Source: Selaginella moellendorffii (lineage: Eukaryota; Streptophyta; Lycopodiopsida; Selaginellales; Selaginellaceae). From it: a stretch of 64,000 nt of DNA. The stretch lies in assembly GCF_000143415.4 (NCBI RefSeq), contig NW_003314271.1, forward strand, positions 2,008,694 to 2,072,693, given 5' to 3'. The notes under the pieces were generated by a model that searched no databases, had not been told where the DNA came from, and saw only the letters and a list, made by a program, of their open reading frames with translations. This document shows positions 44,401 to 54,749 of the stretch, one piece after another; the stretch's first letter is position 1; each line of letters opens with the position of its first letter. The position numbers and the translations under genes were made by a program.

Positions 44401-45705
44401 TTGACATCTTCCTCTGCTACCCTGATCTGGTAGTATCTTGACCTTAAGTCAATCCTTAAGAAGTATTTCGCCTTTTCCAACCTATCAAACAGGTCCTCAA
44501 TCCTTGGCAAAGGGTACTTATTTTTCTTTGTATACTTGTTGAGAAACCGGTAGTGTATGCACGGTTGCCTTTCCAGGGGGGAAGAGATAGAGCTCGTAGC
44601 CCGTCCCAGGCTCCACATAGCCCACACGCTCTCCTTTCTCATATTGATCGGCAATCTGTGACAAAACAAAGAGCACATAGATCCATCTTTCTTTTTCACA
44701 AATAACACCAGTGCCCCATACAATGACTTGCTTGACCTAACATACCCTTTGTCCACCAACTCTTCTAGTTGGTGCTTGAGCTCCTCGAGTTCCTTTTCGT
44801 TCAAACGATAGGGGGGACGAACCACCACCTTAGCACCTTCGACTAGTTCAATCTTGTGTTCTATCGATCGTGCGGGGGGCAACCCCGCTGGTAGCTCCTC
44901 TGGCATGGTATCCTGGAATTGGTGCAACACCTGCTGAATCACTAAAGTTACTTCTTCCATTCCCATCTTTTTGTCACTCTTCACCGAGTAAGCATAAAAA
45001 TGTTGCTTTGGTTCTTTTAATGAGTTGTCCTCTCATGAACACCAGGCTTAAGCAAGAGTCTTTGGCCTTACATTGCCCTACCTTTAGATCCTAGGCCTCC
45101 ACCCTAAATCATTCTCCCCGGGTATTTGCTAGTACCACAAAGTTCTTACCTTGTCCATGCAGGGCTACTATGAACCGATTGAATCAATCCATCCCGAAGA
45201 TTATGTCAAATCCCGCCATGTCCAACACAGTGAAACCCATATCTACTTTCCATGTCCCTACTTCAACTCTCGCTTATCGAAGTACCTCATTAGTACTTTG
45301 GCTACCTTGAGCAAACTCTATAGTCCTTGGTCTGACTCTGGCCTTCTTCGGGTAGGGACATTCCCTCGAGAAGTGTCCCGCTTCACTATAGTTGTAGCAT
45401 ACGTTATTTCCTATGCTACTAACAGACTTGACCTTCTTATCCAGGGGTTTGTCTCTTTTTGGTTTACTCCCCCATGTATTTGATTGTTGGCCACCGGATT
45501 TGCCTTTCCGGAACCCTGAGGACTCATGCTTAAAGAAACTTCTTTTGAATTTCCCTTTGCTATATGTTCCCCTTGGTTTGGCCCCTTTGCTAAATGTGGA
45601 CCCCGACCCCGTTGTGTTCCCCTTTCGTAGGTTATTATTGAAATGCACCTTGATAGCTGGATCTAACGCTTCCTTGTAGTTGGTTGGGTTCCAATGCATC
45701 CTAGA
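41452..45705 (-). mobile_element. Gypsy C internal region (chromovirus, 5' end lost)
   Basis: Minus-strand order: gag with CYNYSEAGHFSREC (45274-45756, first zinc-knuckle Cys pair damaged), RT 44984-44049, RNase H 44018-43440, integrase zinc finger 43401-43135 and core to about 42830, then HLRLPQEMGASSPVFHVNL and a decayed chromodomain (about 42250-41850). RT motif is VVYIDNILIYSE, so the second catalytic Asp of YxDD is Asn. No 5' LTR: homology stops near 45705. Confidence 0.85.
44563..44672 (-). pseudogene. 110-bp SPOC-domain exon fragment inserted in gypsy C reverse transcriptase
   Basis: Related gypsy A reads straight through this site. Here 110 bp are inserted between two copies of GCAC (44559-44562 and 44673-44676). 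On the minus strand the insert starts with an intron end, TGTGACAG, then reads [19 protein letters not shown] and [13 protein letters not shown], the core of a SPOC domain as in plant TFIIS/SPOC proteins (pattern ERVGxAEPxPGVELYxCPP). The insert plus duplication is 114 bp, so the RT frame stays open, but the SPOC peptide is in another frame. Confidence 0.75.
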
Positions 45706-46071
45706 TCTACGAGTAGGGGTGATTCTTGGTGCTAGATTTGGCCAAATTGGCAGCATGCAAAAGGATTTTCTTGTTCGGCATCTTTGTGGCAGGAATTCGT
45801 GCTCCTCTGGGCCTTGTTTTGGATGTCGTTTGTTTCTAGAGGTGCTCCTGGTCCTAGGCTTTCCAAAAATACCAACAGCGTCTTAGTATCTATCTACATC
45901 AGTGACATGCAGATGTTTTTCCACAATATTGGCGTTCTAGGCTACCTCTTCTTGGATTTTGTGGAATATTGAGATGGCTTCTTCCCAAATTCCTGTGATA
46001 GAGGATAGACGGGGCTGAGCTCTTTCCAACGAACCCACCAACAGTCAAAATGTGGAAGGATCAAGACCAGA
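45706..46071. other. No recognised feature
   Basis: Between the broken end of gypsy C and the TRIM-1 copy. Short frames only; no known domain. Confidence 0.4.
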
Positions 46072-46658
46072 TATAACGCACTTTATCTCTCTCCCCTTAA
46101 GCCAACTGGAAAAGGGGCAATTGCTTAATGAGAGAGCCCTTAGTGGCTATTTTATCCCCATTTATCCCCCAAGGTTCCAAGGATCCACGGTGACAGTATA
46201 TCCAGATGACTAGTAGGGGTTGCTAGTCAATAGTCAATGAAGACATTGACATCTTTGAAGGGGGGGTGAGTGTAGTGCATATGATCATGGGATGAGATTC
46301 ATCCGTACCGCAGTCCCACGGTGGATACCTTCGTCCGTGGATACTCCACACAAGAGGAAGGACATACGCATGGATGCCCAATACGTACGATTTCAAATTT
46401 AAGGGTAGGAATATACCTTGCTCAAGGGTATATTATACTTTTAAATAGCCACTAATCAATGGGAATCGAACCCGTGCCATTTGCTCCGAAACCAACTGTA
46501 ACGCACCTTATCTCTCTCCCCTTAAGCCAACTGGAAAAGGGGCAATTGCTTGATGAGAGAGCCCTTAGTGGCTATTTTATCCCCATTTATCCCCCAAGGT
46601 TCCAAGAATCCACAGTGACAGTTTATCCAAATCTCATCCCATGATCACATGCGCTACA
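46072..46658 (-). mobile_element. TRIM-1 element, rearranged
   Basis: The intact LTR is 46497-46658 (162 bp; TGTAACGCACC...GCGCTACA). Next to it the minus strand has a PBS-like TTGGTTTCGGAGC and a GGGTTCGATTCCC. The other LTR (from 46072) is cut at about 46207, and the following 90 bp, including the polypurine tract GGGGGGGTGAG and the LTR start TGTAGTGCA (46271), are inverted relative to the copy at 57469. No protein is encoded. Confidence 0.7.
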
Positions 46659-46726
46659 CCAGAGGACTCATTTTTCTCTTTTGGGCTAAACTTTGTGGGA
46701 GTTCCTTGGGAGCGAAACAATCTTCA

Positions 46727-46862
46727 AGGAATAGGTAACCGTAGGAATAGGAATAGGAGGAGTAGGAACAAGAGTTGGTGTAGGAACAGAGACAGTAGGA
46801 ATAGGGACAATAGGAACAGGCACAAGGATAGGAGTTGGTGTTGGAGCAGGCGCAGGAGCAGG
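46727..46862. repeat. GGAATA/GGAACA minisatellite
   Basis: Six-base units (AGGAAT, AGGAAC, AGGAGT variants) that would encode Gly-Val/Ile/Thr repeats. A shorter relative with the same downstream TTATAGGTTACAGGTCCC occurs at 55550-55640, so this may be part of the terminal repeats of gypsy E. Confidence 0.7.
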
Positions 46863-46969
46863 AGTGAGAGCAGGGGGTTACCAGTTATAGGTTACAGGTC
46901 CCCGGTTACTCCAGCGGCTGCTCTAGCAGCTACTTTGATGGTTACCCCATGGGTCAATGGTTATGTGTG

Positions 46970-47565
46970 TGTAAGCAACCAAAGGGAACGACTCGAGAGA
47001 CGATCCATAGGGGTTCAAATATAGAGGGAAAGGGCTTATGAATAAGAGTGCACCCCCTTTTCCAATCGGTTAAGGGTCTTGGGATAGTTGGAGTTAAGCA
47101 TCCTTGGGTTTGAATAGTACTGGGTTGGGTGACCTCCCGGGAAGTCCAAATTCAGGAGCTTACATTTGGTATCAGAGCGGTCTCGGGTCCGACTCTGTTG
47201 GTTGGATTAGGGGAATCGCACCACATGTTGATTGACATCTGGCTGGTCCAGTTTGCTCCCGCTAGGCTCGACCCGAGGGGTAGGGTGTCAAGAGAGCGAG
47301 GCTCTCGGGAGAGCTGCGGCTCTCAGCTTCCGTTCACGAGGGCGTGAACTTGCAGGGAAGCGTGGTGGATTGTAAGCAACCAAAGGGAACGACTCGAGAG
47401 ACGATCCATAGGGGTTCAAATATAGAGGGAAAGGGCCCATGAATAAGAGTGCACCCCGTTTTCCAATCGGTTAAGGGTCTTGGGATAGTTGGAGTTAAGC
47501 GTCCTTGGGTTTGAATAGTACTGGGTTGGGTGACCTCCCGGGAAGTCCAAATTCAGGAGCTTACA
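46970..47565 (+). mobile_element. TRIM-2 element, complete (TSD GTGTG)
   Basis: Two 195-bp LTRs (46970-47164 and 47371-47565; TGTAAGCAACCAAAGGG ... AGGAGCTTACA) surround a 206-bp interior. The interior begins TTTGGTATCAGAGCGG, a perfect initiator-Met PBS, and ends in a purine-rich GGGAAGCGTGGTGGAT. GTGTG flanks both sides (46965-46969, 47566-47570). It has no coding capacity. Confidence 0.95.
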
Positions 47566-47909
47566 GTGTGCTTGAGGTGTACATCTCCGTTTTCACCCTT
47601 ATTCTTCTTCGTCACAGGCATTTTGGGCAACTTTGCGCAACTTGAGCACTAGCCTACAGTCGTCTTGCTCTTGTCAACCCAGTTGCGTTGATCAGGCATT
47701 TGTAGTGTTCAGGGTATTTGATGCCGGTACAAACTAGATGTATGACAAACTGACACCCTTTTACCATACCTCAAGCCCCTAAGGTATGGAGTAAACTTTC
47801 TAACATCCAAAGGTAGCTTAGGTACAACACTGCACCTTCTCAGGCCGAGTCCTCTTCATCTTCGGCAAATTCCAGTGACTTAGATCTACGAGCTATAGCG
47901 CAGCCACCT

Positions 47910-48860
47910 TTAACTCGACCTCAGCTCCATGTTCTGCAGAAGGGGAGTGATCTGCCAACCTTCTTAGGTGTTGGAACAATCTCTCCAACATCGCATATCA
48001 GTCGCTTTGATTACTACTGCACTTCAAACATGATCGTCGATGATGATCGTATGTGCCGCAACTTCTTGCAGTCTCTCGAAGGCAAAGCAGCAACTTGGGT
48101 AGATTCTCTCCTCCTAGAGGACAGGACAGACTTCCAGACACTACTTGCTTCTTTCAGAGAATGTTTCGTTGAAGAAAAACTCACAAATCGACTACTTATC
48201 GACCTCTTTTTGTTCTGGTAGGGTGCTCATGAATCTATTCTTGACTACATCACACGGTTTTGAGCATACTGGAAGCAGTGTTGGGATCGCAGAGTGGTCC
48301 AAGATGAGAAACAGGGGATCACGACATTCACAGTGGGTCTGCGTGGGAACTTGCAGAGGAAACTTCTCAAAAAGACATTCCGGTCTTGCCGCGAGGCATT
48401 TTCATTTGCCACAAAGTTGGAAAGAGAGCTTTTGGTTGACCTAGGGATTGCTAGAGTTGATTTTGACCAAGCCATCACCCCATCAGATTCACCTTGTGCA
48501 GCTGTTCGCCCGTCCACAACAAAGCCCGTCGCTATTGAGCATACACCTCTGGCTATTGAGAACTTTGCCAACGAGATGCGGCAGCTGAAGGAGATCATTC
48601 TTCAGTAGCAATCACACCATGACAAACTGCTTCAGAAGCTGGTGGAGTCCAGGAAAGAGGCTGCTACAGCTCGGGAACGCATATTTAAGTCTCGTTGGTG
48701 CACTCACTGCGAGACAAACACACACAACACACAGTGCTGCTTCAAGCTTCACCCAGAGGTTCGGCCTCCATCTTCTCAATGTGTCCAACAACATCCCTTT
48801 GCTGATAATTCCACATCGTCTTGGGGTCCAGAGACATATCATGAGCAGTTGGAGTGACAA
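47910..48860 (+). pseudogene. Gypsy E gag
   Basis: RFDYYCTSNMIVDDDRMCRN and FLQSLEGKAATWVDSL are capsid-like (retrotransposon gag, helix with W). CTHCETNTHNTQC (about 48700) is a CX2CX4HX3C zinc knuckle. There is an in-frame TAG near 48220 and a frameshift. Confidence 0.7.
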
Positions 48861-49205
48861 GCGATTGAGGTAGGCCCTTCGTCAAGCAAAGGCAAGGCAC
48901 CAGCCTCATCAATCAACACGATTTTGGTAGCCGAGGAACTCTATAGGCAACAGCAGCAAACCGCAGGCACTCGAGCCCAAGCAAAGAAGAAGGCACCCGC
49001 TCAGCCTGCCACAAATCCCTTGGCACTGGTTGAGAGTGAATCTCTGTCGGCACCAGATCCAGTGACACAGAGGGTGGCTTGTAAACTCCCCTTCAAGTCA
49101 CTAGTCTCTTCTCCTCCTGAGATCTCACCAATACCTATACCTGTTTTGGAGCTGGTTCTTCAATAGCTGGTTGACACTCTCGTCACCTTTTCGCTCCGAG
49201 ACATA

Positions 49206-49850
49206 TTGTGTCTTGTCCCGGGATTCGGCCAGCATTTAGAGGAGTTTGCACGGTCAAGAACACCAGAGAGCACTCTCAAGAGGACTCCTCAAGAGGTGCA
49301 CATTGTCAACATGACAAGATATGGTAGAGATCCTGGTCCATTCTTTGTCTTGGTGCAGATTGGTACTTCCTCTTGTAAGATGGATGTTTTGGTTGACTCC
49401 GGTTCTAGAAGCAACATTATCTCTCTTGAGGCTGCCCTTTCAACACAGCTACAGATCACTAAGAGCTCCTCTATCATGCTCAAAACCTTCGCCAACCACA
49501 CTGTTCCTCTAGCGGGCATTTGCTGTGGTGTCAAGGTCTTAGTGCAGGGTGTTATTTCTAAAGTGGATTTCCTCGTGGTTGACTACAAACATCTTGGAAC
49601 GTCCTTTTTAAAGGACTCTATCATCCTTGGCTGCTCATGGCAAGTCACAGCCCATTGCACCATTGACAGCGCACAAGGCAAGATGGAAATTAGTGATGGA
49701 ACCCATAGTGCCACCTTTCTTAACAACCACAGCAGAGCTCTTTCTCAACAAGCCCAGCAAGCTCAGACTAAGATGGCCTCCACACCACCCTTCCCCCCCG
49801 AGCTCACAAGGTTTTTCCTAAGTTGGCGGTGGAGCCGACCATCTATATGA
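49206..49850 (+). pseudogene. Gypsy E protease
   Basis: MDVLVDSGSRSNIISLEA holds the D-S-G catalytic triad of retropepsins; IILGCSWQVTA is the second conserved segment. Confidence 0.75.
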
Positions 49851-50608
49851 CGGATGCTTTCTCATGCAATGCAATTGACATGGTTGGAGGTGAGTCAGAT
49901 AGCCCGAGACATCTCTCAGCTTCACTCTCTTTATTTGGAGTAAGGCCGAACCTCTAGACAAGCCCTCTTTATTTGATGGTGGGGCTTATAGAGTACAGGC
50001 TCCCATATCCAGCTTTTTTAAGTGTTTCTCGATAGAGGAAGGGCTCCTCAATTCATTTCTTGCATAGGAACAACTCTCTCTTATGGATCTTGACAACACA
50101 GTCACTCCATACCAGGTCCATCTTTTGCAAGACACTCAATCCTCCTCAACAACTATCTAAGGTCTCACACAGCCAGCATCTTCCTACTAAAATTGCAGTA
50201 GCTGATGACTTTGAGTGTATTTTGTCATGCCATTTCTTGGAGACAGAGGATGACATCCAGATCCAAAGCTGGAAAAAACAATCAAACCAATCGGACGTGC
50301 TGCATGCGAGTTATAGTTCTTTGAGTTCAGAATTTCCTACTGTGGAGCTCCCGGTACAGGTCCAAGTGTATTACACTGAAACTTCAGCACCAGACTTGGA
50401 CTGGACTTCAGTGGAGGATCTTCCTTCACTTTCAGAGTACTTAGCTACAGTCCTTGCATTGGACATCGAGCGCTCAGAGCATCAGAAGCAAAGAGAACAA
50501 CAGACAAAGACTCCAGATCCAACAGCAATGTTCTTGCTTGACTTGCTAGAGCTGGTCTGCGCAGATGTGGTGTCCCAGCATCTTTATTTGAAGAAGAGGA
50601 CACTCCTA

Positions 50609-51002
50609 TGATTACAGTTTATTTTGACGGTGCTTTCTGCCCCAGAAACTAGGCTGCTGGCATTGGAGTTTGGATGATTGATTCTGCAGAAAACAAAGTA
50701 GCTGACCTCTCTATCACTTTGCCAGCAACATCAGCTAATGAAGCAGAGTACTTGGTGGCTATCAGTGCCATGAAGTTGGCCACAGATCTCAAGTTTAGGT
50801 GAGTCACTTTCGTTAGAGATGCGCAACTCATCATACGCCAACTTACTGGAGAATACCAAGTCTGCGAAGAGAACCTGAAAGAGTTATGGCAGCGGGCAGT
50901 CAACCTGAAGGATGAGTTCTCTCAGGTGACTTTTCAAAGTGTCCCTTGTGAAGAAAACTTTTGGGCAGACAGGTTATCACATCAAGCAATCACCATGATG
51001 TG
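50609..51002 (+). pseudogene. Additional RNase H-like domain upstream of RT
   Basis: Plus frame: VYFDGAFCPRN, AAGIGVWMIDS, SANEAEYLVAISAMKLA, VTFVRDAQLIIRQLTGEYQ and NFWADRLSHQA. The spacing of Asp, Glu, Asp and a final Asp matches the RNase HI fold of the 'archaeal-type' aRNH domain described in Tat-lineage plant gypsy elements. It is separate from the usual RNase H that follows the RT. Confidence 0.75.
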
Positions 51003-51262
51003 AGAGGCAAAAGGCACTCCTTGCTCTTTAGTTTCCAAGGTCAGGGAGGAATCCAAGATAGATGAACCTTCTGAGCCCAAGGTTTCTCCAGATTCTAGGG
51101 TTCATCTAGGTGATGACAAGGACCTGTTCTTTATCGCCACATCACTTGCTTCAACAAACATAGCAAAGCTCTTGGATCTCCTTCACTGTTTCAAGGATGT
51201 GTTTGCTTAGGACTACAGCCAGCTTCTAGGAGTTCCCATGGACACGATTATGCAATAGTATT

Positions 51263-52970
51263 GTGCTTTCAGAGTCAGCCAAACCAGTCCGTCAAAAGAT
51301 GTGGCGTTTCAGCCTGACAGCTCACTCTGAGATGAAGTTGGAGATCGAGCGACTTCTGGCAGCTGGCTTCATTTACCCTTTGGAGAGCTCAGAGTGGGTG
51401 GCCAATCTCGTCCTTGCATGCAAGGCAAATGGAAAACTTCGCCTCTGCATTAACTTTCGAGACTTGAACAAGGTGTAAGCTCCTGAGTTTGGACTTCCTG
51501 GGAAGTCACCCAGCCCAGTACTATTCAAACCCAAGGACGCTTAACCCCAAATATCCTAAGACCCTTAACCATTTGGAAAAGGGGGTGCACTCTTGTTCAT
51601 GGGCCCTTTCCCTCTATATTTGAACCCCAATGGATCATCTCTCAAGTCGTTCCCTTTAGTTGCTTACAATCCACCACGCTTCCCTGCAAGTTCACGCCCT
51701 CGTGAACGAAAGCTGAGAGCCACAGCTCTCCCGAGAGCCCCACTCTCTTGACACCCTACCCCTCGGGTCGAGCCCAGCGGGAGCAAACTGGACCAGCCAG
51801 ATGTCAATCAACATGTGGTGTGATTCCCTTAGCCAACCAACAGAGTCGGACCCGAGATCCCTCTGATACCAAATGTAAGCTCCTGAGTTTGGACTTCTCG
51901 GGAGGTCACCCAGCCCAGTACTATTCAAACCCAAGGACGCTTAACCCCAAATATCCCAAGACCCTTAACCGATTGGAAAAGGGGGTGCACTCTTGTTCAT
52001 GGGCCCTTTCCCTCTATATTTGAACCCCATGGATCGTTTCTCGAGTCGTTCCCTTTGGTTGTTTATAATCCACCACGCTTCCCTGCAAGTTCACGCCCTC
52101 GTGAACAGAAGCTAAGAGCCGTAGCTCTCCCGAGAGCCTCGCTCTCTTGACACCCTACCCCTCGGGTCGAGCCTAGCCAACCAACAAAGTCGCGGACCCG
52201 AGACCCCTCTTGACACCCTACCCCTTGGGTCGAGCCTAGCCAACCAACAAAGTCGGACCCGAGACCCCTCTGATACCAAATGTAAGCTCCTGAGTTTGAA
52301 CTTCCCGGGAAGTCACCCAGCCCAGTACTATTCAAACCCAAGGACGCTTAACCCCAAATAACCCAAGACCCTTAACCGATTGGAGAAGGGGGTGCACTCT
52401 TGTTCATGGGCCCTTTCCCTCTATATTTGAACCCCATTGATCGTCTCTCAAGTCATTCCCTTTGGTTGCTTACACAAGGCAACTGTGAAAGATCACTTTC
52501 CGACTCCATTTATTGATGTGATTGTGGATAAGATGGCTAGACACCGGTACTACTCTTTCATGGATGGCTTTCCAGGGTACAACCAAATCTTCATTCATCT
52601 GGATCATCGAGATCTTATGGCCTTCCGGACACCTTGGGGTGTCTTCACTTTCAACGTCCTTCCATTTGGCTTGTGTAACGCCGAAGCTACTTTTCAGTGC
52701 TTTATGACCCATGCCTTTCACAACTTGATTTGAGGCGCCTTGAGGGTGTATATGGATGATCTGTGCACGACCTCTGACTCCTTTGAGGATCACCTTGTGC
52801 ACTTGGAACAGATCTTCACTCGCTGCTGACACCAGAAGTTTTCATTGAACCCAGCAAAGTGTAAATTTGGGGTGACTGAGGGCCAGTTACTAAGCTTTGA
52901 TGTTTCACAAGATGGAATCAAGCCTCAGGTAGCCAAGGCCCAGGAGATTTTGGATCGGAACTGACCAACC
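51263..52970 (+). pseudogene. Gypsy E reverse transcriptase, split by tandem TRIM-2
   Basis: Part 1 (to 51473) has MKLEIERLLAAGFIYPLESS and LRLCINFRDLNK. Part 2 (from 52475) has ATVKDHFPTPFIDVIVDKMA, FPFGLCNAEATFQC-type residues and RVYMDDLCTTSD, with the YMDD active site. Two or three stops follow. The insertion in between is exactly flanked by CAAGG. Confidence 0.85.
51474..52474 (-). mobile_element. Tandem TRIM-2: three LTRs, two interiors (TSD CAAGG)
   Basis: LTRs 51474-51668, 51874-52067 and 52281-52474 in minus orientation share two interiors; each interior begins (minus strand) with TTTGGTATCAGAGGG-type PBS. CAAGG flanks the whole array (51469-51473 and 52475-52479). The second interior also has a tandem duplication of about 60 bp (GGGTCGAGCCTAGCCAACC twice). 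Confidence 0.93.
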
Positions 52971-52973
52971 AAC

Positions 52974-53560
52974 TTGAAGCAGCTTCGTAGCTTCCTTGGG
53001 CAAATGGGTTTCTTTTGCCGTTTCCTCCACAACTATGCTGCATGTTCACGGCCTCTGATAGCTCTGCTACAACACAACATTCCATTTTTCTGGGGTGAGT
53101 CCCAACAACAAGCCTTTGAATCACTGAAGCAGTCACTCCGCACGGCCCCGGTACTCCAACCACCAGAACGACAACTTCCTTTCAACATTTCCATCACAAT
53201 GGGTACGGAGGCTTTTGGAGTATGCCTTTGCCAATGTTCACAGCCTGGCAAGCCACCACATGCAACATACTATGCCTCACATTCGTTCAAGGAGACTGAG
53301 AAGAAATACGTGGATGCGGAAAAAGAAGCAATGGCTATTGTTTACACCTTAGAGCGATTCCATCACTTTCTCACTGGAGCCTGTATCCATTTTCACGTCT
53401 ATTTTAATGTGCTGACCTTTCTTTTACAGCGACTGGTTCACAATCCTCGTGCTTTATCTTGGATTGTGACCATCCAACAGTTCCAGCCAACTTTTCACAT
53501 GTGGCGGAAGCGTGTGATGGATCCAAGCGAGTTCCTGGTTGCTGAAGCTACTTCCTTTGT
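52974..53560 (+). pseudogene. Gypsy E RNase H (canonical)
   Basis: LKQLRSFLGQMGFFCRFLHN (RT connection), FNISITMGTEAFGVCLCQ, KKYVDAEKEAMAIVYTLERF and HFHVYFNVLTFLL. The first catalytic Asp position reads MGTEA, so the domain looks mutated. Confidence 0.8.
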
Positions 53561-53599
53561 GGTCCTAGCAGCATTACAGGATGTTGCAGTGTACTTGGA

Positions 53600-54500
53600 T
53601 TCAGGTCAGTTCCCAGCAGATTCCTCACCAGTGCAACAAAAGGCATTGGAGATCCGAGCACGGGGGTTTTGCCTTCTCGACAGACACCTTTACAGGAGGA
53701 CTTCTCAAGATGTTTTGTTGTGGTGTGTGGGGGAACACAAGGCCCCTGAGCTCCTTCGCACTTTCCACTCTTGTGCAGGGCATTTCTCAGGACGAGTCAC
53801 AGCACAGCTCCTCTTGTGCCATGGCTACTTTTGGCCTCGGATTCACCAAGATAGCTTGGCCTATACAAAGGCATGTGACCAGAACCAACGGTTCAACCCC
53901 CAGAGCCATGTTCCATGTCTTCCTTTCCAGCTCATTACTTCTCCAGGCCCTTTTTTCCAGTGGGGACTTGACTTCATCGGCCCGATCAACCCACCGAGCT
54001 CAAAAGGACAGCGATATATCATTGTGGCGACGGACTATTTCACAAAATGGGTCGAGCTCACCCCTCTGCGACAGGCAGATCAACAGTCTACAGCAAAGTT
54101 TGTCTACGAGTACATCATTTGCCAATTTGGAGTTCCTGCTGTTTGGTTTCGGATCGTGGCAGTGGCTTCCTTGGATAGGTGATGTAGCATCTTCTCCAAC
54201 AGCTACAAGTCAAGCACGTGAAGAGCAGCAGCTATTATCCTGAGTGCAATGGCCAGGCAGAGTCCAACAACAAGATATTGAAGACAGTCATCTCAAAGCT
54301 TGTGGAGGATCACCCAAGGCATTGGCACGAACACTTGGTTACGGCGTTGTGGGCCTTTTGAACGTCCTTCAAGACATCCATCTCTGCGACCCCATTCTCC
54401 CTTGTCTATGGGACAGAGGCTGTGCTTCCAGTGGAGATCTAGGTGCCATCACTCTCACTTTCACTTCGATATGCAGCAACGATGCAGCTTAGCGATGAGG
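53600..54500 (+). pseudogene. Gypsy E integrase
   Basis: FHSCAGHFSGRVTAQLL ... CDQNQRF (HHCC-like), then WGLDFIGPINPPSSKGQRYI, VATDYFTKWVEL (first Asp residues), frameshift, YYPECNGQAESNNKILK (third acidic residue) and WAFRTSFKTS. The segment after 54500 (LEVLALEEQRRSTLEH, FEDGNLVLLKEF) is the integrase tail. Confidence 0.8.
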
Positions 54501-54749
54501 ACAAGCTTCATGCATGTGACTTGGAGGTTCTTGCCTTGGAAGAACAGCGACGATCCACATTGGAACATCTCCTTCGAGGCAAGCAGAAGATCAAGTCTGT
54601 CATTGATCACCGGCGGTTTGCCGAACCATTCGAGGATGGCAATCTGGTTCTACTCAAGGAGTTCACGCCACCTTCGAAGTTCTCCCCTCGCTAGACCGGC
54701 CCTACTTTGTCCAGCAACACATCGGAGGTGGAACATATATGTTAGTTGA

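Noticed and set aside
46455-46480. tRNA-like box (GGGTTCGATTCCC on minus, also near 57945)
   Set aside because: It resembles a B box, but there is no acceptor stem or A box at the right distance. It lies next to the PBS-like sequence of TRIM-1 and is explained as retroelement interior.
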